Below are positions 8,688 through 17,071 of a stretch of DNA of 64,000 bases, piece by piece. Origin of the DNA: Marinobacter sp. JH2. Lineage in GTDB: Bacteria > Pseudomonadota > Gammaproteobacteria > Pseudomonadales > Oleiphilaceae. A program made the translations under genes and the position numbers. The stretch lies in NCBI RefSeq assembly GCF_004353225.1, contig NZ_CP037934.1:124001-188000 (forward strand), in the 5' to 3' direction. The notes beneath the pieces are model-generated. The model saw only the letters and a list, made by a program, of their open reading frames with translations. It was not told the origin of the DNA and searched no databases. How positions within the stretch are numbered: position 1 is the stretch's first letter; each line of letters opens with the position of its first letter.

Positions 8688-8703
8688 TGGGATTAAATTC
8701 CCA
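8688..8703. promoter_or_regulatory. Operator-like palindrome TGGGA-N6-TCCCA, copy 1
   Basis: TGGGATTAAATTCCCA. The same palindrome with the same six-base spacer recurs at 8714-8729 and at 10256-10271, next to the DUF5666 lipoprotein gene and the DUF6502 regulator-like gene. Copies 1 and 2 are 26 bases apart centre to centre. Probably bound by the DUF6502 protein (inference). Confidence 0.65.
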
Positions 8704-8713
8704 TTCATGAGTT

Positions 8714-8729
8714 TGGGAAAATAATCCCA
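8714..8729. promoter_or_regulatory. Operator-like palindrome TGGGA-N6-TCCCA, copy 2
   Basis: TGGGAAAATAATCCCA, 45 bases before the lipoprotein start codon. With copy 1 it forms a nested inverted repeat, because TTGGGATTA before copy 1 pairs with TAATCCCAA at its own right arm. Confidence 0.65.
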
Positions 8730-8774
8730 ATTAAGTGGGGTTGGGCAAAAAACTGAGCAATTAGGGGAATCGAG

Positions 8775-10199
8775 ATGAAGCGTAATGGACTTTCCGTAGC
8801 AGTGAAGATGGTCGTGATGGGTGCCTTGGCCGGCTCGTTGATCGCGTGTGGTGGCTCCAGCGACAGCGACAGCTCTACTGCGAGCACTGGCCAGGATGGG
8901 CGCAGCGTGGGCGCTGTCACTGGCTTTGGCAGTGTTTATGTCAACGGTACGCGATTCAAAACAGATGGCAGTGTCGCCAGCAACGATGGCCTCGAGCGGG
9001 AAAATCAGTTGCACAAAGGCATGGTTCTCAAGGTTAGTGGCAGCTGGAATGGTCAAGGCGAAGGGCAGGCCAGTGAAGTTGCCTACGATGATACGCTCCG
9101 CGGCCCGTTGACCGCCGCAAGCTGGGACAACGCTGCCAACACGGGCGAGCTGACCTTGCTGGGTCAAAAAGTGACGCTCGATGGTAAAACCGTGTTTCGG
9201 GGAGCTTCGGCAGATGATCTGGTCGCGAATCCGATGGGTTACCGGGTACGAATCAGTGGCTGGCGCACAGCTCAAGGTGAGTTCCGTGCCAGTTACGTAG
9301 GCGCGAAGAAAATCGGGGTTCAATTTGACGACGATGGTAACGAAGCAGAACTTGAAGGCATCGTGGCGGATCTGGATGCCACAGCGCGCACCTTCACCAT
9401 CGCTGGTTACAGCGTGAACTACGAGCTGGCCATCGGCGATGACGATTTTGATCTGGCCGATCTTGAAAACGGCATGGCGGTAGAAGTCGAAGGTTACCTG
9501 CAGGGTGACGTTTTGATGGCCAAAGAGATCGACCAAGAAGACGATCTGTTCGAAGACGATGACGAAGTCGAAATCTCGGGTGATATCTTCGCGTTCGATG
9601 AATCTGCCCGCACCTTTACGATCAACGGCGTGCAGGTACAGTTTTCTGGTGGCACCGAATTCGACGACATGGACAGCGGTAACCTTCAGGACGGCACTTA
9701 CGTGAAGGTAGAAGGCGAGTTTCGTAACGGCGTCCTCATCGCCGAGGAGATTGAAGGCCAGGAAGGCGATGCCGAGCTGAGCGGTGAGATTCAGGATTTT
9801 GATCGTGCTAACGAAATTCTGACTGTCGGTGGTGTGAAGGTCTGGTTGACCGACAACACACTTATTGAAACGGATTCAGACCAGCGCCGAAGCCGGGAAG
9901 ACGATCTGAACGCTCTGCAGGTTGGTGATTATCTCGAGGTGGAAGGTCCTCAGCGCAATACCGATGGCGGTTATCTGGAAGCCTTCGTCATCGAACGTGA
10001 AGACGATGACGACAACGGTGTTGCCGAGATTGAAGGGCGTGTGGATGCGATAGGGTCAGGCTCTCTGACCATTATGAACCTGGAAATCCTGTTCAACGGC
10101 TACAGCGCGGCTGGAGTGCGCACCGGTGATGAAGTGGAAGTGGAATACACGCAGAACGCCGGCGGTGAGTTTGTGCTTACCAGTAATGTAAGTGACTAA
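8775..10199 (+). CDS. DUF5666 repeat lipoprotein (first paralogue)
   Basis: 474 residues. A lipoprotein signal ends in the lipobox LIAC (Cys about 25), followed by a Ser/Asp linker, so the protein is membrane-anchored. The mature part is a chain of about five DUF5666 beta-domains with recurring GFGSVYVNGTRF, FTIAGYSVNYE, FTINGVQVQF and LTVGGVKVW strands, separated by very acidic turns such as EEDDLFEDDDE-like stretches. The start has AGGGGAA as ribosome site. A strong hairpin follows the stop. It is paralogous to the lipoprotein at 11176, with the regulator-like gene between them. Role unknown; the acidic loops could bind divalent cations. Confidence 0.85.
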   Translation: MKRNGLSVAVKMVVMGALAGSLIACGGSSDSDSSTASTGQDGRSVGAVTGFGSVYVNGTRFKTDGSVASNDGLERENQLHKGMVLKVSGSWNGQGEGQASEVAYDDTLRGPLTAASWDNAANTGELTLLGQKVTLDGKTVFRGASADDLVANPMGYRVRISGWRTAQGEFRASYVGAKKIGVQFDDDGNEAELEGIVADLDATARTFTIAGYSVNYELAIGDDDFDLADLENGMAVEVEGYLQGDVLMAKEIDQEDDLFEDDDEVEISGDIFAFDESARTFTINGVQVQFSGGTEFDDMDSGNLQDGTYVKVEGEFRNGVLIAEEIEGQEGDAELSGEIQDFDRANEILTVGGVKVWLTDNTLIETDSDQRRSREDDLNALQVGDYLEVEGPQRNTDGGYLEAFVIEREDDDDNGVAEIEGRVDAIGSGSLTIMNLEILFNGYSAAGVRTGDEVEVEYTQNAGGEFVLTSNVSD

Positions 10200-10211
10200 G
10201 CACGGTCATCG

Positions 10212-10237
10212 GAAGGGCTGCCTCAGTGCAGCCCTTC
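10212..10237 (+). terminator. Hairpin terminator after the first DUF5666 gene
   Basis: Perfect 10-bp stem GAAGGGCTGC / GCAGCCCTTC with a six-base loop, 13 bases after the stop. Only a weak T-rich stretch follows. Confidence 0.65.
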
Positions 10238-10255
10238 TGGCTTTCAGGATGGCTA

Positions 10256-10271
10256 TGGGAATACAATCCCA
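10256..10271. promoter_or_regulatory. Operator-like palindrome TGGGA-N6-TCCCA, copy 3
   Basis: TGGGAATACAATCCCA ends three bases before the ATG of the DUF6502 gene, where a ribosome site would normally be. A bound protein here would block transcription or initiation, so the layout suggests autoregulation. No Shine-Dalgarno sequence is visible, so the gene may be leaderless. Confidence 0.65.
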
Positions 10272-10274
10272 AAC

Positions 10275-11195
10275 ATGACGACAACCAAGACGAACCCTCT
10301 GCATAAAGCGCTGTACCGCATACTCCGGCCTCTGGCCCGATTGCTGTTGCGCAACGGTATCCCGTTCAGTGAATTTTCTGATCTGGTGAAGCGTGCCTAT
10401 GTGGAGGCCGCCTTCGAAGATTTTGCCGATGGACGACGCAAACCGACCGATTCCAGAGCCGCTGTCATGACAGGGCTCACGCGCAAAGAGGTGAAGCGCC
10501 AGCGAGATCTTTTGGCCGGTGAGCACTCGGGCCGTGAAGGCCGTTCTCACGCTAACCGCGCTTCCCGTGTGGTCTCTGGTTGGGTCCGGGATGTCGCGTT
10601 TCAGGCGGCCGATGGCCAGCCCGCCATGCTGCCTTTTGAGGGGGCTGGCAGCTTCACCGAACTGGTGCGCAAGCACAGTGGCGATATGCCGCCACGAGCC
10701 GTCTTGGATGAATTGTTTCGCGTGGGTGTGGTTTCAGCGGATGAGCAAACCGGCAAGCTGCACCTTCAGAAACGCGCTTATGTGCCCGCAGGCGACAACG
10801 AAGAAATGCTTCAGATCTTCGGTGAAGATGTGTCGGATCTGTTGGCAACGATTGACCATAACCTGACCGACCGTAAACCCGGCCGATCACCGCTGTTTCA
10901 GAGAACCCTGACCTACGACAATATTCCCACGGAAGTGATCGAGCGTTGGCGGCAGTACGCCGCAGAGCAGTCACAGCGATTGCTGGAAGAGCTGGACCAA
11001 TGGCTGGCGCCTTACGATCAAGACCTGTCTCAAAACCCCATCAAGAATACAGGGGAGCGGGTACGCACCGGCGTGAGTGTTTTTTATTTTGAAGATCCGA
11101 TTCAGACGGCCAGCGCTGTCGTTTCCACCTCATCTGACGATCATGACCAGCTCGAACCGCTGACAGGAGACCATAATGCCCCCGGAATCCATTAA
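10275..11195 (+). CDS. DUF6502 family protein, probable DNA-binding regulator
   Basis: 306 residues, soluble. The N-terminal 90 residues hold a predicted winged-helix-like region: a helix with LRPLARLLLRNGIPFSEF, then KPTDSRAAVMTGLTRKEVKR, which fits a helix-turn-helix. The C-terminal part is helical (EVIERWRQYAAEQSQRLLEE) and ends in a polar tail. DUF6502 genes commonly sit beside DUF5666 genes. Here the gene lies between two of them and overlaps the second by 20 bases. The palindrome on top of its start codon supports a regulatory role. DNA binding has not been read directly from a known motif. Confidence 0.75.
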   Translation: MTTTKTNPLHKALYRILRPLARLLLRNGIPFSEFSDLVKRAYVEAAFEDFADGRRKPTDSRAAVMTGLTRKEVKRQRDLLAGEHSGREGRSHANRASRVVSGWVRDVAFQAADGQPAMLPFEGAGSFTELVRKHSGDMPPRAVLDELFRVGVVSADEQTGKLHLQKRAYVPAGDNEEMLQIFGEDVSDLLATIDHNLTDRKPGRSPLFQRTLTYDNIPTEVIERWRQYAAEQSQRLLEELDQWLAPYDQDLSQNPIKNTGERVRTGVSVFYFEDPIQTASAVVSTSSDDHDQLEPLTGDHNAPGIH

Positions 11196-12603
11196 GAAAC
11201 GCCTGACGCTAGTACTCACTCCGATCGCTCTCGGCATTCTGGCCGCCTGTGGCGGTAGCGGTGGCGGCACGAGCATTGCCGACGGCGGAATTCGCGGCAC
11301 GGGGTCAAGTGTTGGGCCGGTGTCCGGGTTTGGCAGTGTGTTTGTGAACGGGGTGAAGTTTGAGACGCGCGGTATCGTTAATCAGCGTGTTCAGAGCAAC
11401 GATGACATTACGACCGAAGGTGACCTCGAAAAGGGCATGATTCTCCGGGTAGAGGGGGAGTGGAGTTCGGACGGCTCCGGCACCGCCAATGCGCTGAGCT
11501 ATGACGACACATTCCGCGGGCCGGTGACTGATCTTGTGTTGCTTGACGAAAGCACTGGTGAACCTGGCAGCTTCCGGGTTTTGGGACAAACAATCAGCTA
11601 CGACCGCCGCACGGTGTTGCGTGTTGATAATGACCAGCTTACTGAGGGCATGGAGGTTCGAGTCAGCGCATGGCGGATTGGTGACGGATACCGCGCCAGC
11701 TATATTGGAAGCGTCACGACAGAAACTGATTTTCCATTGGAGCTGGAAGGCCGTATCGACGAAGTTAAGTTGGACGCGTTCCGAATGGGTGACCAGTGGG
11801 TTCGTGGTGGCCAGAATGTAAGTTATCCCGGCGAACTCACGATTAATGACATCGTGGAAGGTGCTTTGGTTGAAGTGGAAGGGCGCTTCCTCTCTCCGGG
11901 AGGCGATGTCACCGCCGCTGAAATTCGTTTTTCAGACGATCGTCGATTCCTCGGTGAGGAGGGCGGCGATATAGAGCTGACGGGCCCGGTGCAGTTTTTG
12001 AATGTTGCCGATTCGTCGTTTGCACTGAACGGAGTTCCGGTTGTTTATGACGACGAAACCGAGTTCGATGACGTTGCGCGCTCCCGCATTGCCGACGGCC
12101 TGCTGGTTCAGGTCGAGGGTGAAATAAGGTCGGGTCGGCTCTATGCGGAAGAAATTGAGTTGTTTGAAGGCAACGCTGAAGTGGAGGCAGAGGTCTTAAC
12201 TCCTTTTGAAGGTGCCTCAGAGAACGAACTAAACGTGGGTGGCGTTCGGGTTTTAATTAGCAACAAAACTCTGATTGACCAGGACGATGACGCCCAAACA
12301 TCCGTTTACGATGCAGAGTTTCTGGAAGTGGAAGGAAACGAGCTCGAAGATGAGAACGGAAAAATCTATCTGGAAGCGCTCAACATCGAAATTGAATCCG
12401 ATGATACCGGTGAGTACGAGTTGACCGGCCGGCTACCGGCTAAGACCTACCCTCCTGTGGGTGAGTTGACGGTACTAGGCGTATCTATGTTGTATGACGA
12501 GACCGCCAGTGATGATGAATGGCGCGATTGCGATAGTGTGAGTGTTGAATACCGGCAGGTTGGAGGCGTATTTCAGGTATTGGAAATTGAGTGCGATGAT
12601 TAG
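11176..12603 (+). CDS. DUF5666 repeat lipoprotein (second paralogue)
   Basis: 475 residues with lipobox LAAC (Cys about 25), a Gly/Ser linker and tandem DUF5666 domains. It matches the first paralogue in order: GPVSGFGSVFVNGVKFETRG, LSYDDTFRGPV, IELTGPVQFL, FALNGVPVVYDDETEF and LNVGGVRVLI. It is as acidic as its relative. AGGAG lies seven bases before the ATG, and the start is inside the end of the DUF6502 gene, so the two are co-transcribed. A membrane-anchored surface or periplasmic location is expected; function unknown. Confidence 0.83.
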   Translation: MPPESIKKRLTLVLTPIALGILAACGGSGGGTSIADGGIRGTGSSVGPVSGFGSVFVNGVKFETRGIVNQRVQSNDDITTEGDLEKGMILRVEGEWSSDGSGTANALSYDDTFRGPVTDLVLLDESTGEPGSFRVLGQTISYDRRTVLRVDNDQLTEGMEVRVSAWRIGDGYRASYIGSVTTETDFPLELEGRIDEVKLDAFRMGDQWVRGGQNVSYPGELTINDIVEGALVEVEGRFLSPGGDVTAAEIRFSDDRRFLGEEGGDIELTGPVQFLNVADSSFALNGVPVVYDDETEFDDVARSRIADGLLVQVEGEIRSGRLYAEEIELFEGNAEVEAEVLTPFEGASENELNVGGVRVLISNKTLIDQDDDAQTSVYDAEFLEVEGNELEDENGKIYLEALNIEIESDDTGEYELTGRLPAKTYPPVGELTVLGVSMLYDETASDDEWRDCDSVSVEYRQVGGVFQVLEIECDD

Positions 12604-12643
12604 GGTAAAGTTGTCGCATCCAAGTCTCAACGCAGGTTAACGT

Positions 12644-13225
12644 ATGAACCATCTTGCCCATACCTTCCTCGCACCGGATTCCGCCGAGGCACGTGTGGGC
12701 AGTATCCTCGGGGACTTCGCCCGAGGTGTTGATTGGTCCGCCTTGCCTGCTCCGGTGTTGGACGGTGTACGGCACCATTTGGCGGTAGATACCTTCACCG
12801 ATCAGCACCCACAGGTTCTGGCCAGTAAACAGCTCTTCTCCAAACAGCGCCGTCGGTTCGCCGGTGTCGCACTGGACATCCTCTACGACCATTTCCTACT
12901 GCGGCATTGGCATCGTTATAGCGATTTCGAACAAACCGCGTTCATTCACACCGTATATCGGGAACTTAGCGCCCATGAGCCGGTCATGCCACCCGCAATG
13001 ATCAAGGTTACCCGACGTATGGTGGAACACGACTGGTTCAGTGCCTACCTGGAACTGGACAACATCGGGTTCGCCCTGGATCGGGTAGCCGAGCGCATCC
13101 GTTTCCCTAATCAATTTACTGGAATAATTGATGAAATTCGGGAGAATGAAGGCGAACTAGAGGCGAATTTCTTGAAGTTCTTTCCAGAACTCCGAACCTT
13201 CGCCCGCCAGTATCCGGACACCTGA
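12644..13225 (+). CDS. acpH: Acyl carrier protein phosphodiesterase (AcpH-like)
   Basis: 193 residues, the same length as E. coli AcpH. It begins MNHLAHTFLA and has HD-like metal-ligand segments GSILGDFARG (about 22-31), HHLAVDTFTDQHP (about 46-58) and LDILYDHFLLRHW (about 79-91). The family hydrolyses the 4'-phosphopantetheine arm from holo-ACP in the cytoplasm. The gene stands between the DUF5666 operon and a DsbA-like gene; no functional link to either is apparent. Confidence 0.88.
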   Translation: MNHLAHTFLAPDSAEARVGSILGDFARGVDWSALPAPVLDGVRHHLAVDTFTDQHPQVLASKQLFSKQRRRFAGVALDILYDHFLLRHWHRYSDFEQTAFIHTVYRELSAHEPVMPPAMIKVTRRMVEHDWFSAYLELDNIGFALDRVAERIRFPNQFTGIIDEIRENEGELEANFLKFFPELRTFARQYPDT

Positions 13226-13238
13226 CAAGGAGCCCAAG

Positions 13239-13961
13239 ATGGGTGAAGCAAAGCGACGCAAACAAACAGGCGCCCCTGCGCCGCGTAACCAAGGCAACAA
13301 AAAACCGGCCTATATCGCAATAGCCGCGGTGGTCGTAGTCGCCGTGATTGCTGCAGTCTACTTCATGACAACGCCTCCGGCGCCTACCTCCAGCAATCTG
13401 CCGGTAGCCGCTGAGAACGCAGATGAGTTTCCGGCTATTTTTGATCAATACGGCACTTCAGTCGGCGCAGAAGATGCCCCGGTGGTGGTGCGCGAGTTCG
13501 CTGACTACCAGTGCCCGGCCTGCGCCCGCTTCTCAGAAGCCAGCCAGCGTCTGAAACAAGAATACGTTGAATCCGGCAAAGTACGTTTCGTTTACTTTGA
13601 CCTGCCGCTGCGTCAACACGCCAACGCTATGCCTGCCGCCCAAGCGGCACGTTGTGCCGGTGACCAGGGCGAATACTGGGCCATGCACGACGAACTCTAC
13701 GGCTCGCAATCCTCCTGGAGTGGCTCAAACGATCCGGTCTCGACCTTTACCCGCTACGCAAACGATCTTGGTCTTGAAGAACGCCGCTTCCGCCGCTGCA
13801 TGACCACCGAGCTGCACAAAGAAGCCGTCGAGCAAAGTCTGCAAATTGCCATGCAACTGCGCGTAGCCAGCACGCCAACGGTTCTAGTCGATAACATTCA
13901 GCTGACCCGTCCCGGCTGGGGCCAGTTATCCGCAGTCGTCGAGCGCGAACTAAATAAATAA
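13239..13961 (+). CDS. Membrane-anchored DsbA-family thiol oxidoreductase
   Basis: 240 residues: a basic N-terminus (MGEAKRRKQ), one membrane helix (about 25-47) and a periplasmic thioredoxin-fold domain with the active site DYQCPACARF (Cys about 90 and 93) and the cis-Pro loop RVASTPTVLVDN. This is the BdbD/DSBA-like thioredoxin_4 type, expected to form or shuffle disulfides in the periplasm. AAGGAG lies seven bases before the ATG. It follows acpH by 13 bases and may be co-transcribed. Confidence 0.88.
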   Translation: MGEAKRRKQTGAPAPRNQGNKKPAYIAIAAVVVVAVIAAVYFMTTPPAPTSSNLPVAAENADEFPAIFDQYGTSVGAEDAPVVVREFADYQCPACARFSEASQRLKQEYVESGKVRFVYFDLPLRQHANAMPAAQAARCAGDQGEYWAMHDELYGSQSSWSGSNDPVSTFTRYANDLGLEERRFRRCMTTELHKEAVEQSLQIAMQLRVASTPTVLVDNIQLTRPGWGQLSAVVERELNK

Positions 13962-14185
13962 AGCCGAAGATTAAAGGCTTCTTGAACCCCGCACCTAAAT
14001 AGCCCTGTGCGAGGGAACCCTTTCCAAAATCGTGCGCAGCCATGGATGGCGGAGCCGAGCGTTCACGGTAACCCCCCACTTGCACCCGCCCCGGAGTGCG
14101 TTAAAATCGCGCCCAAGCTGGCGCAAAGCCCGCGATAACCATCAATCATGCTCCGGATTTACGATCCGGCCCGCAGGAGAAAAAT

Positions 14186-15205
14186 ATGAGCAACAACGTA
14201 GTTGTCTGCGCACTCTATAAGTTCGCAGTCGTAAATGATTACAAAGACCTACGCGACCCACTGCTAAACCTGATGCTGGAAAAAGACGTGCACGGCACAC
14301 TGCTGTTGGCCCGTGAAGGTATCAACGGCACCATCGCCGGCAGCCGTGAAGGCATCGACGCCGTCAAAGCCTGGATTGGCAGCGACGACCGATTCGACGG
14401 CATCGATTACAAAGAATCCTTCGTAGAATTTCAGCCCTTCAAACGCACCAAGGTTAAACTTAAGAAAGAAATTGTCACCATGGGTGTAGAAGGCATCGAC
14501 CCCAAACGAGTGGTGGGCACCTACGTTGATCCCAAAGAATGGAACGACCTGATTTCCGATCCTGAAGTCCTGTTGGTTGATACTCGCAACCAGTACGAAG
14601 TCGAGATCGGCACCTTCCAGAACGCGCTGAACCCCGCCACAGACACCTTCCGGGAGTTTCCGGACTACGTGAAACAAAATCTGGACCCGGCCAAACACAA
14701 AAAAGTCGCCATGTTCTGCACCGGCGGCATCCGTTGTGAAAAATCCACCGCCTACCTCAAAGAGCAAGGGTTCGACGAGGTTTACCACCTCAAAGGCGGC
14801 ATCCTGAAGTACCTGGAAGAGGTGCCTCAAGAGCAAAGTCTGTGGAAAGGTGAATGTTTCGTATTTGATGATCGGGTCACAGTTAATCACAATCTTGAGC
14901 GCGGAGATTATGACCAGTGCCACGCTTGCCGTCGCCCAATCACCGAAGACGACAAGCTGCGCCCGGAGTATGAACAAGGCGTGAGCTGCCATCAGTGCAT
15001 TGAGTCATTAACTGAAGAACAGAAAGCCCGTTTCAAAGAGCGCGAACACCAAATGCGCTTGGCCGAACAGCGTGGTGAAGCCCACGTAGGCGGCGAAGCG
15101 GCCCGCATTATTGCCGAGCGGAAAGCGCGCAAACAGGCCGAGCGTGAGCGACAGGCGCAGAAAAGTCTGGCAGGCGAGCGCTCTCGTAAGTCGGCGTCAT
15201 CGTAA
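14186..15205 (+). CDS. trhO: tRNA uridine(34) hydroxylase TrhO (rhodanese-domain protein)
   Basis: 339 residues. An N-terminal acylphosphatase-like domain ([15 protein letters not shown], about 39-53) is followed by a rhodanese domain (about 125-220) with the active-site loop [10 protein letters not shown] (catalytic Cys about 180) and a Cys-rich C-terminal segment ([12 protein letters not shown]). The family makes 5-hydroxyuridine at position 34 of tRNAs by an oxygen-dependent route. It starts at an ATG with AGGAG nearby and ends in a basic tail ([15 protein letters not shown]). Confidence 0.93.
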   Translation: MSNNVVVCALYKFAVVNDYKDLRDPLLNLMLEKDVHGTLLLAREGINGTIAGSREGIDAVKAWIGSDDRFDGIDYKESFVEFQPFKRTKVKLKKEIVTMGVEGIDPKRVVGTYVDPKEWNDLISDPEVLLVDTRNQYEVEIGTFQNALNPATDTFREFPDYVKQNLDPAKHKKVAMFCTGGIRCEKSTAYLKEQGFDEVYHLKGGILKYLEEVPQEQSLWKGECFVFDDRVTVNHNLERGDYDQCHACRRPITEDDKLRPEYEQGVSCHQCIESLTEEQKARFKEREHQMRLAEQRGEAHVGGEAARIIAERKARKQAERERQAQKSLAGERSRKSASS

Positions 15206-15230
15206 GACCAAACCGAATTAAGGAGACAGT

Positions 15231-15965
15231 ATGTTGATCAGGAAGCCACTCGTAATCGCTTGTTTGGCTGTAGCGCCCTTGGTGCACGCCCAAGAAAGTG
15301 AAAACTGGGAAGGCGAGGCAGAGTTGGGCGTGTTGATGACGTCAGGCAACACCGACGAAACCAAAGTGAACGGTCGCCTGGGCTTGATCAACGATCGGGA
15401 ATTCTGGCGCAACAGCGGCGAGTTCAGCACCAAGTATACTGAGGCTGAAGACGAAACCACGGCCGAAGAGTACAGAGCGGCGCTGGAAACCAACTACAAG
15501 TTTGATGAACAGCAGTATTGGTTCTTGCGCGGCAACTGGGAAGACGACCGCTTCTCCGGTTACGAGTTCGAATCGTCTGTCACCACCGGTTATGGAAACC
15601 GTGTATGGCGAGCCGGTGAACGCTCGTTCCTCGATCTCTCGGCGGGTGCTGGTTATCGCTACAACAAGCGCATGGAAGTTGACCCGGATACCGGGCGGGA
15701 CGTGGAAGAAGACGCCATTGCTCGCTTGGCTGCGCAGTTCGACTACGGCTTGTCTGAAAACTCCCTGTTCCGTCAGAAGCTGAGCACCGAAATGGGTCTG
15801 GATGACAACAACACGATTTCCAGATCGGAAACCTCGTTGCAAAGCTCCATCATGAACAACTTGTCCATGAAGGTTGCTTACCGGGTCAAGCACGTATCGG
15901 ATGCACCGGAAGATTCTGAAAAAACAGACACCGAACTGGCCGTGTCATTGCTTTATGGGTTCTAA
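15231..15965 (+). CDS. DUF481 (YdiY-like) outer-membrane beta-barrel protein
   Basis: 244 residues with a signal peptide ending VHA-QE (about 20), then alternating aromatic strands typical of a 12-strand-type barrel: LGVLMTSGNTDETKVNGRLG, YKFDEQQYWFLRGNWEDDRF, SAGAGYRYNKR, and the terminal LAVSLLYGF with C-terminal Phe for BAM insertion. The family is known as salt-induced outer-membrane protein YdiY; function unclear. AAGGAG precedes the ATG, and a strong terminator follows. Confidence 0.88.
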   Translation: MLIRKPLVIACLAVAPLVHAQESENWEGEAELGVLMTSGNTDETKVNGRLGLINDREFWRNSGEFSTKYTEAEDETTAEEYRAALETNYKFDEQQYWFLRGNWEDDRFSGYEFESSVTTGYGNRVWRAGERSFLDLSAGAGYRYNKRMEVDPDTGRDVEEDAIARLAAQFDYGLSENSLFRQKLSTEMGLDDNNTISRSETSLQSSIMNNLSMKVAYRVKHVSDAPEDSEKTDTELAVSLLYGF

Positions 15966-15984
15966 GTAATCCAATTCGAGCATA

Positions 15985-16022
15985 AAAAAGGGGCAGGTGG
16001 TTTTAACCACCTGCCCCTTTTT
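15985..16022. terminator. Strong intrinsic terminator, bidirectional
   Basis: A-run, then stem GGGGCAGGTGG / CCACCTGCCCC around a short TTTTAA loop, then TTTTT. With A and T runs on both sides it can serve the DUF481 gene (+) and the convergent DUF523 gene (-). Confidence 0.95.
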
Positions 16023-16038
16023 GCTTTCAGCGCTGCTG

Positions 16039-16986
16039 TTATACGTTGTTTCTCAAACCCAGTTCGTCCGGGTAGGGTGTGAGGTACTTCTGGGTGCTTA
16101 AATAGTCCACAGGCTCCCGGCGTTGCGCCAGGCGCAGCAGCGTCATCGGCACAACCAGTGGCACTTCGCCGCGGTGATAAGCGTCAATCTGCTCTAACAG
16201 TACGGTTTTGTCTGCCGCACTCATGTCATTTTTCAGATACCCCAGCAGATGGTTCATGGCGTTCACATGAGCGCCTCTACTAACACGCTGGGTCATGGCT
16301 TCCATAAAGCCGCGAATATAGCGGTCTGCTATGTCTTCCAAGGGTTCGGATTTCATGTCGGCCAGCATCGGGCCAAGCTGGCGGTAAATCTTCTCGGAAT
16401 GGGCCAGCAGCGCAAACTTGTAGCGCCTGTGGAAATCCTGCAAAGATTGTTTGGTGAGGTTTTCACCGGCGACGTTTAGCATCCAGTCGTCGTAGGCAAA
16501 GACTCGCTCGATGAAGTTCTCCCGCAGTACGTTGTCGTTCAAGCGGCCTTCTTCTTCAACCGGCATTAACGGGTAGGCTTTCATCAGCGCCTCGGCAAAC
16601 AGGCCCCGGCCATCCCGGTTCATGACGTTGCCATCGGCGTCGTGAATTTTTATGCGCTCCATGCCGCAGCTGGGCGATTTGGCCATCAGAATATAACCGC
16701 GTAGATCTGCTAACGATGGCATTACCTGCTGAATGAAGTCATCCATCGCCTCGGTATGGTCCGCAGTACCCTTGTTGTCGGTCAGGCGCAATTCGCCGTC
16801 TTTCTCGCGCAGATGAATCGCGGGGCGGGGGACACCTAAACCGGCTTCAAGCTCGGGGCAGATAGAGCGGAAATCAAAATGCTGAGCGAGCACTTTCGTG
16901 CAATACCGGGAATGTTTATGGCCGCCATCGTAGCGAACTTCCTTGCCGAGCAGGCAAGTGCTTATGCCAACGGGAATTTGGGTCAC
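16039..16986 (-). CDS. DUF523-DUF1722 two-domain protein (YbgA-like C-terminus)
   Basis: 315 residues. The N-terminal DUF523 domain (about 1-150) has TCLLGKEVRYDGGHK, a CPE segment (SICPELEAGLGVPRP) and KSPSCGM, whose Cys residues suggest metal or Fe-S binding. The C-terminal DUF1722 domain (about 185-300) has LQDFHRRYKFALLAHSEK and NHLLGYLK. The start is a GTG at 16986 with AAGGAG six bases upstream; an upstream ATG in frame (17055) lacks a ribosome site. In other bacteria the family is often beside photolyase genes, which is not the case here. Molecular role unknown. Confidence 0.88.
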   Translation of the reverse strand: MTQIPVGISTCLLGKEVRYDGGHKHSRYCTKVLAQHFDFRSICPELEAGLGVPRPAIHLREKDGELRLTDNKGTADHTEAMDDFIQQVMPSLADLRGYILMAKSPSCGMERIKIHDADGNVMNRDGRGLFAEALMKAYPLMPVEEEGRLNDNVLRENFIERVFAYDDWMLNVAGENLTKQSLQDFHRRYKFALLAHSEKIYRQLGPMLADMKSEPLEDIADRYIRGFMEAMTQRVSRGAHVNAMNHLLGYLKNDMSAADKTVLLEQIDAYHRGEVPLVVPMTLLRLAQRREPVDYLSTQKYLTPYPDELGLRNNV

Positions 16987-17071
16987 TGAATGCTCCTTAT
17001 GCTGCGCCGAAGAAACTGGCGTAGAAAGTACGTCATTACAGTGTAAACCGATCAATAAGAACTGCCAGCAG

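Larger units (their letters stand above)
8429..8774. other. Divergent intergenic region (MFS exporter / DUF5666 lipoprotein)
   Basis: 346 bases without a gene. The right end is AT-rich and holds two TGGGA-N6-TCCCA palindromes (annotated separately). A TAATGATAATT stretch at about 8562-8572 resembles part of a Fur box, but only half matches. No small ORF with a ribosome site was found. Confidence 0.6.

Noticed and set aside
8682..9536. 284-codon minus-strand frame over the first DUF5666 gene
   Set aside because: It is antisense to a clear lipoprotein gene, has no ribosome site and its product resembles nothing; open because of codon bias.
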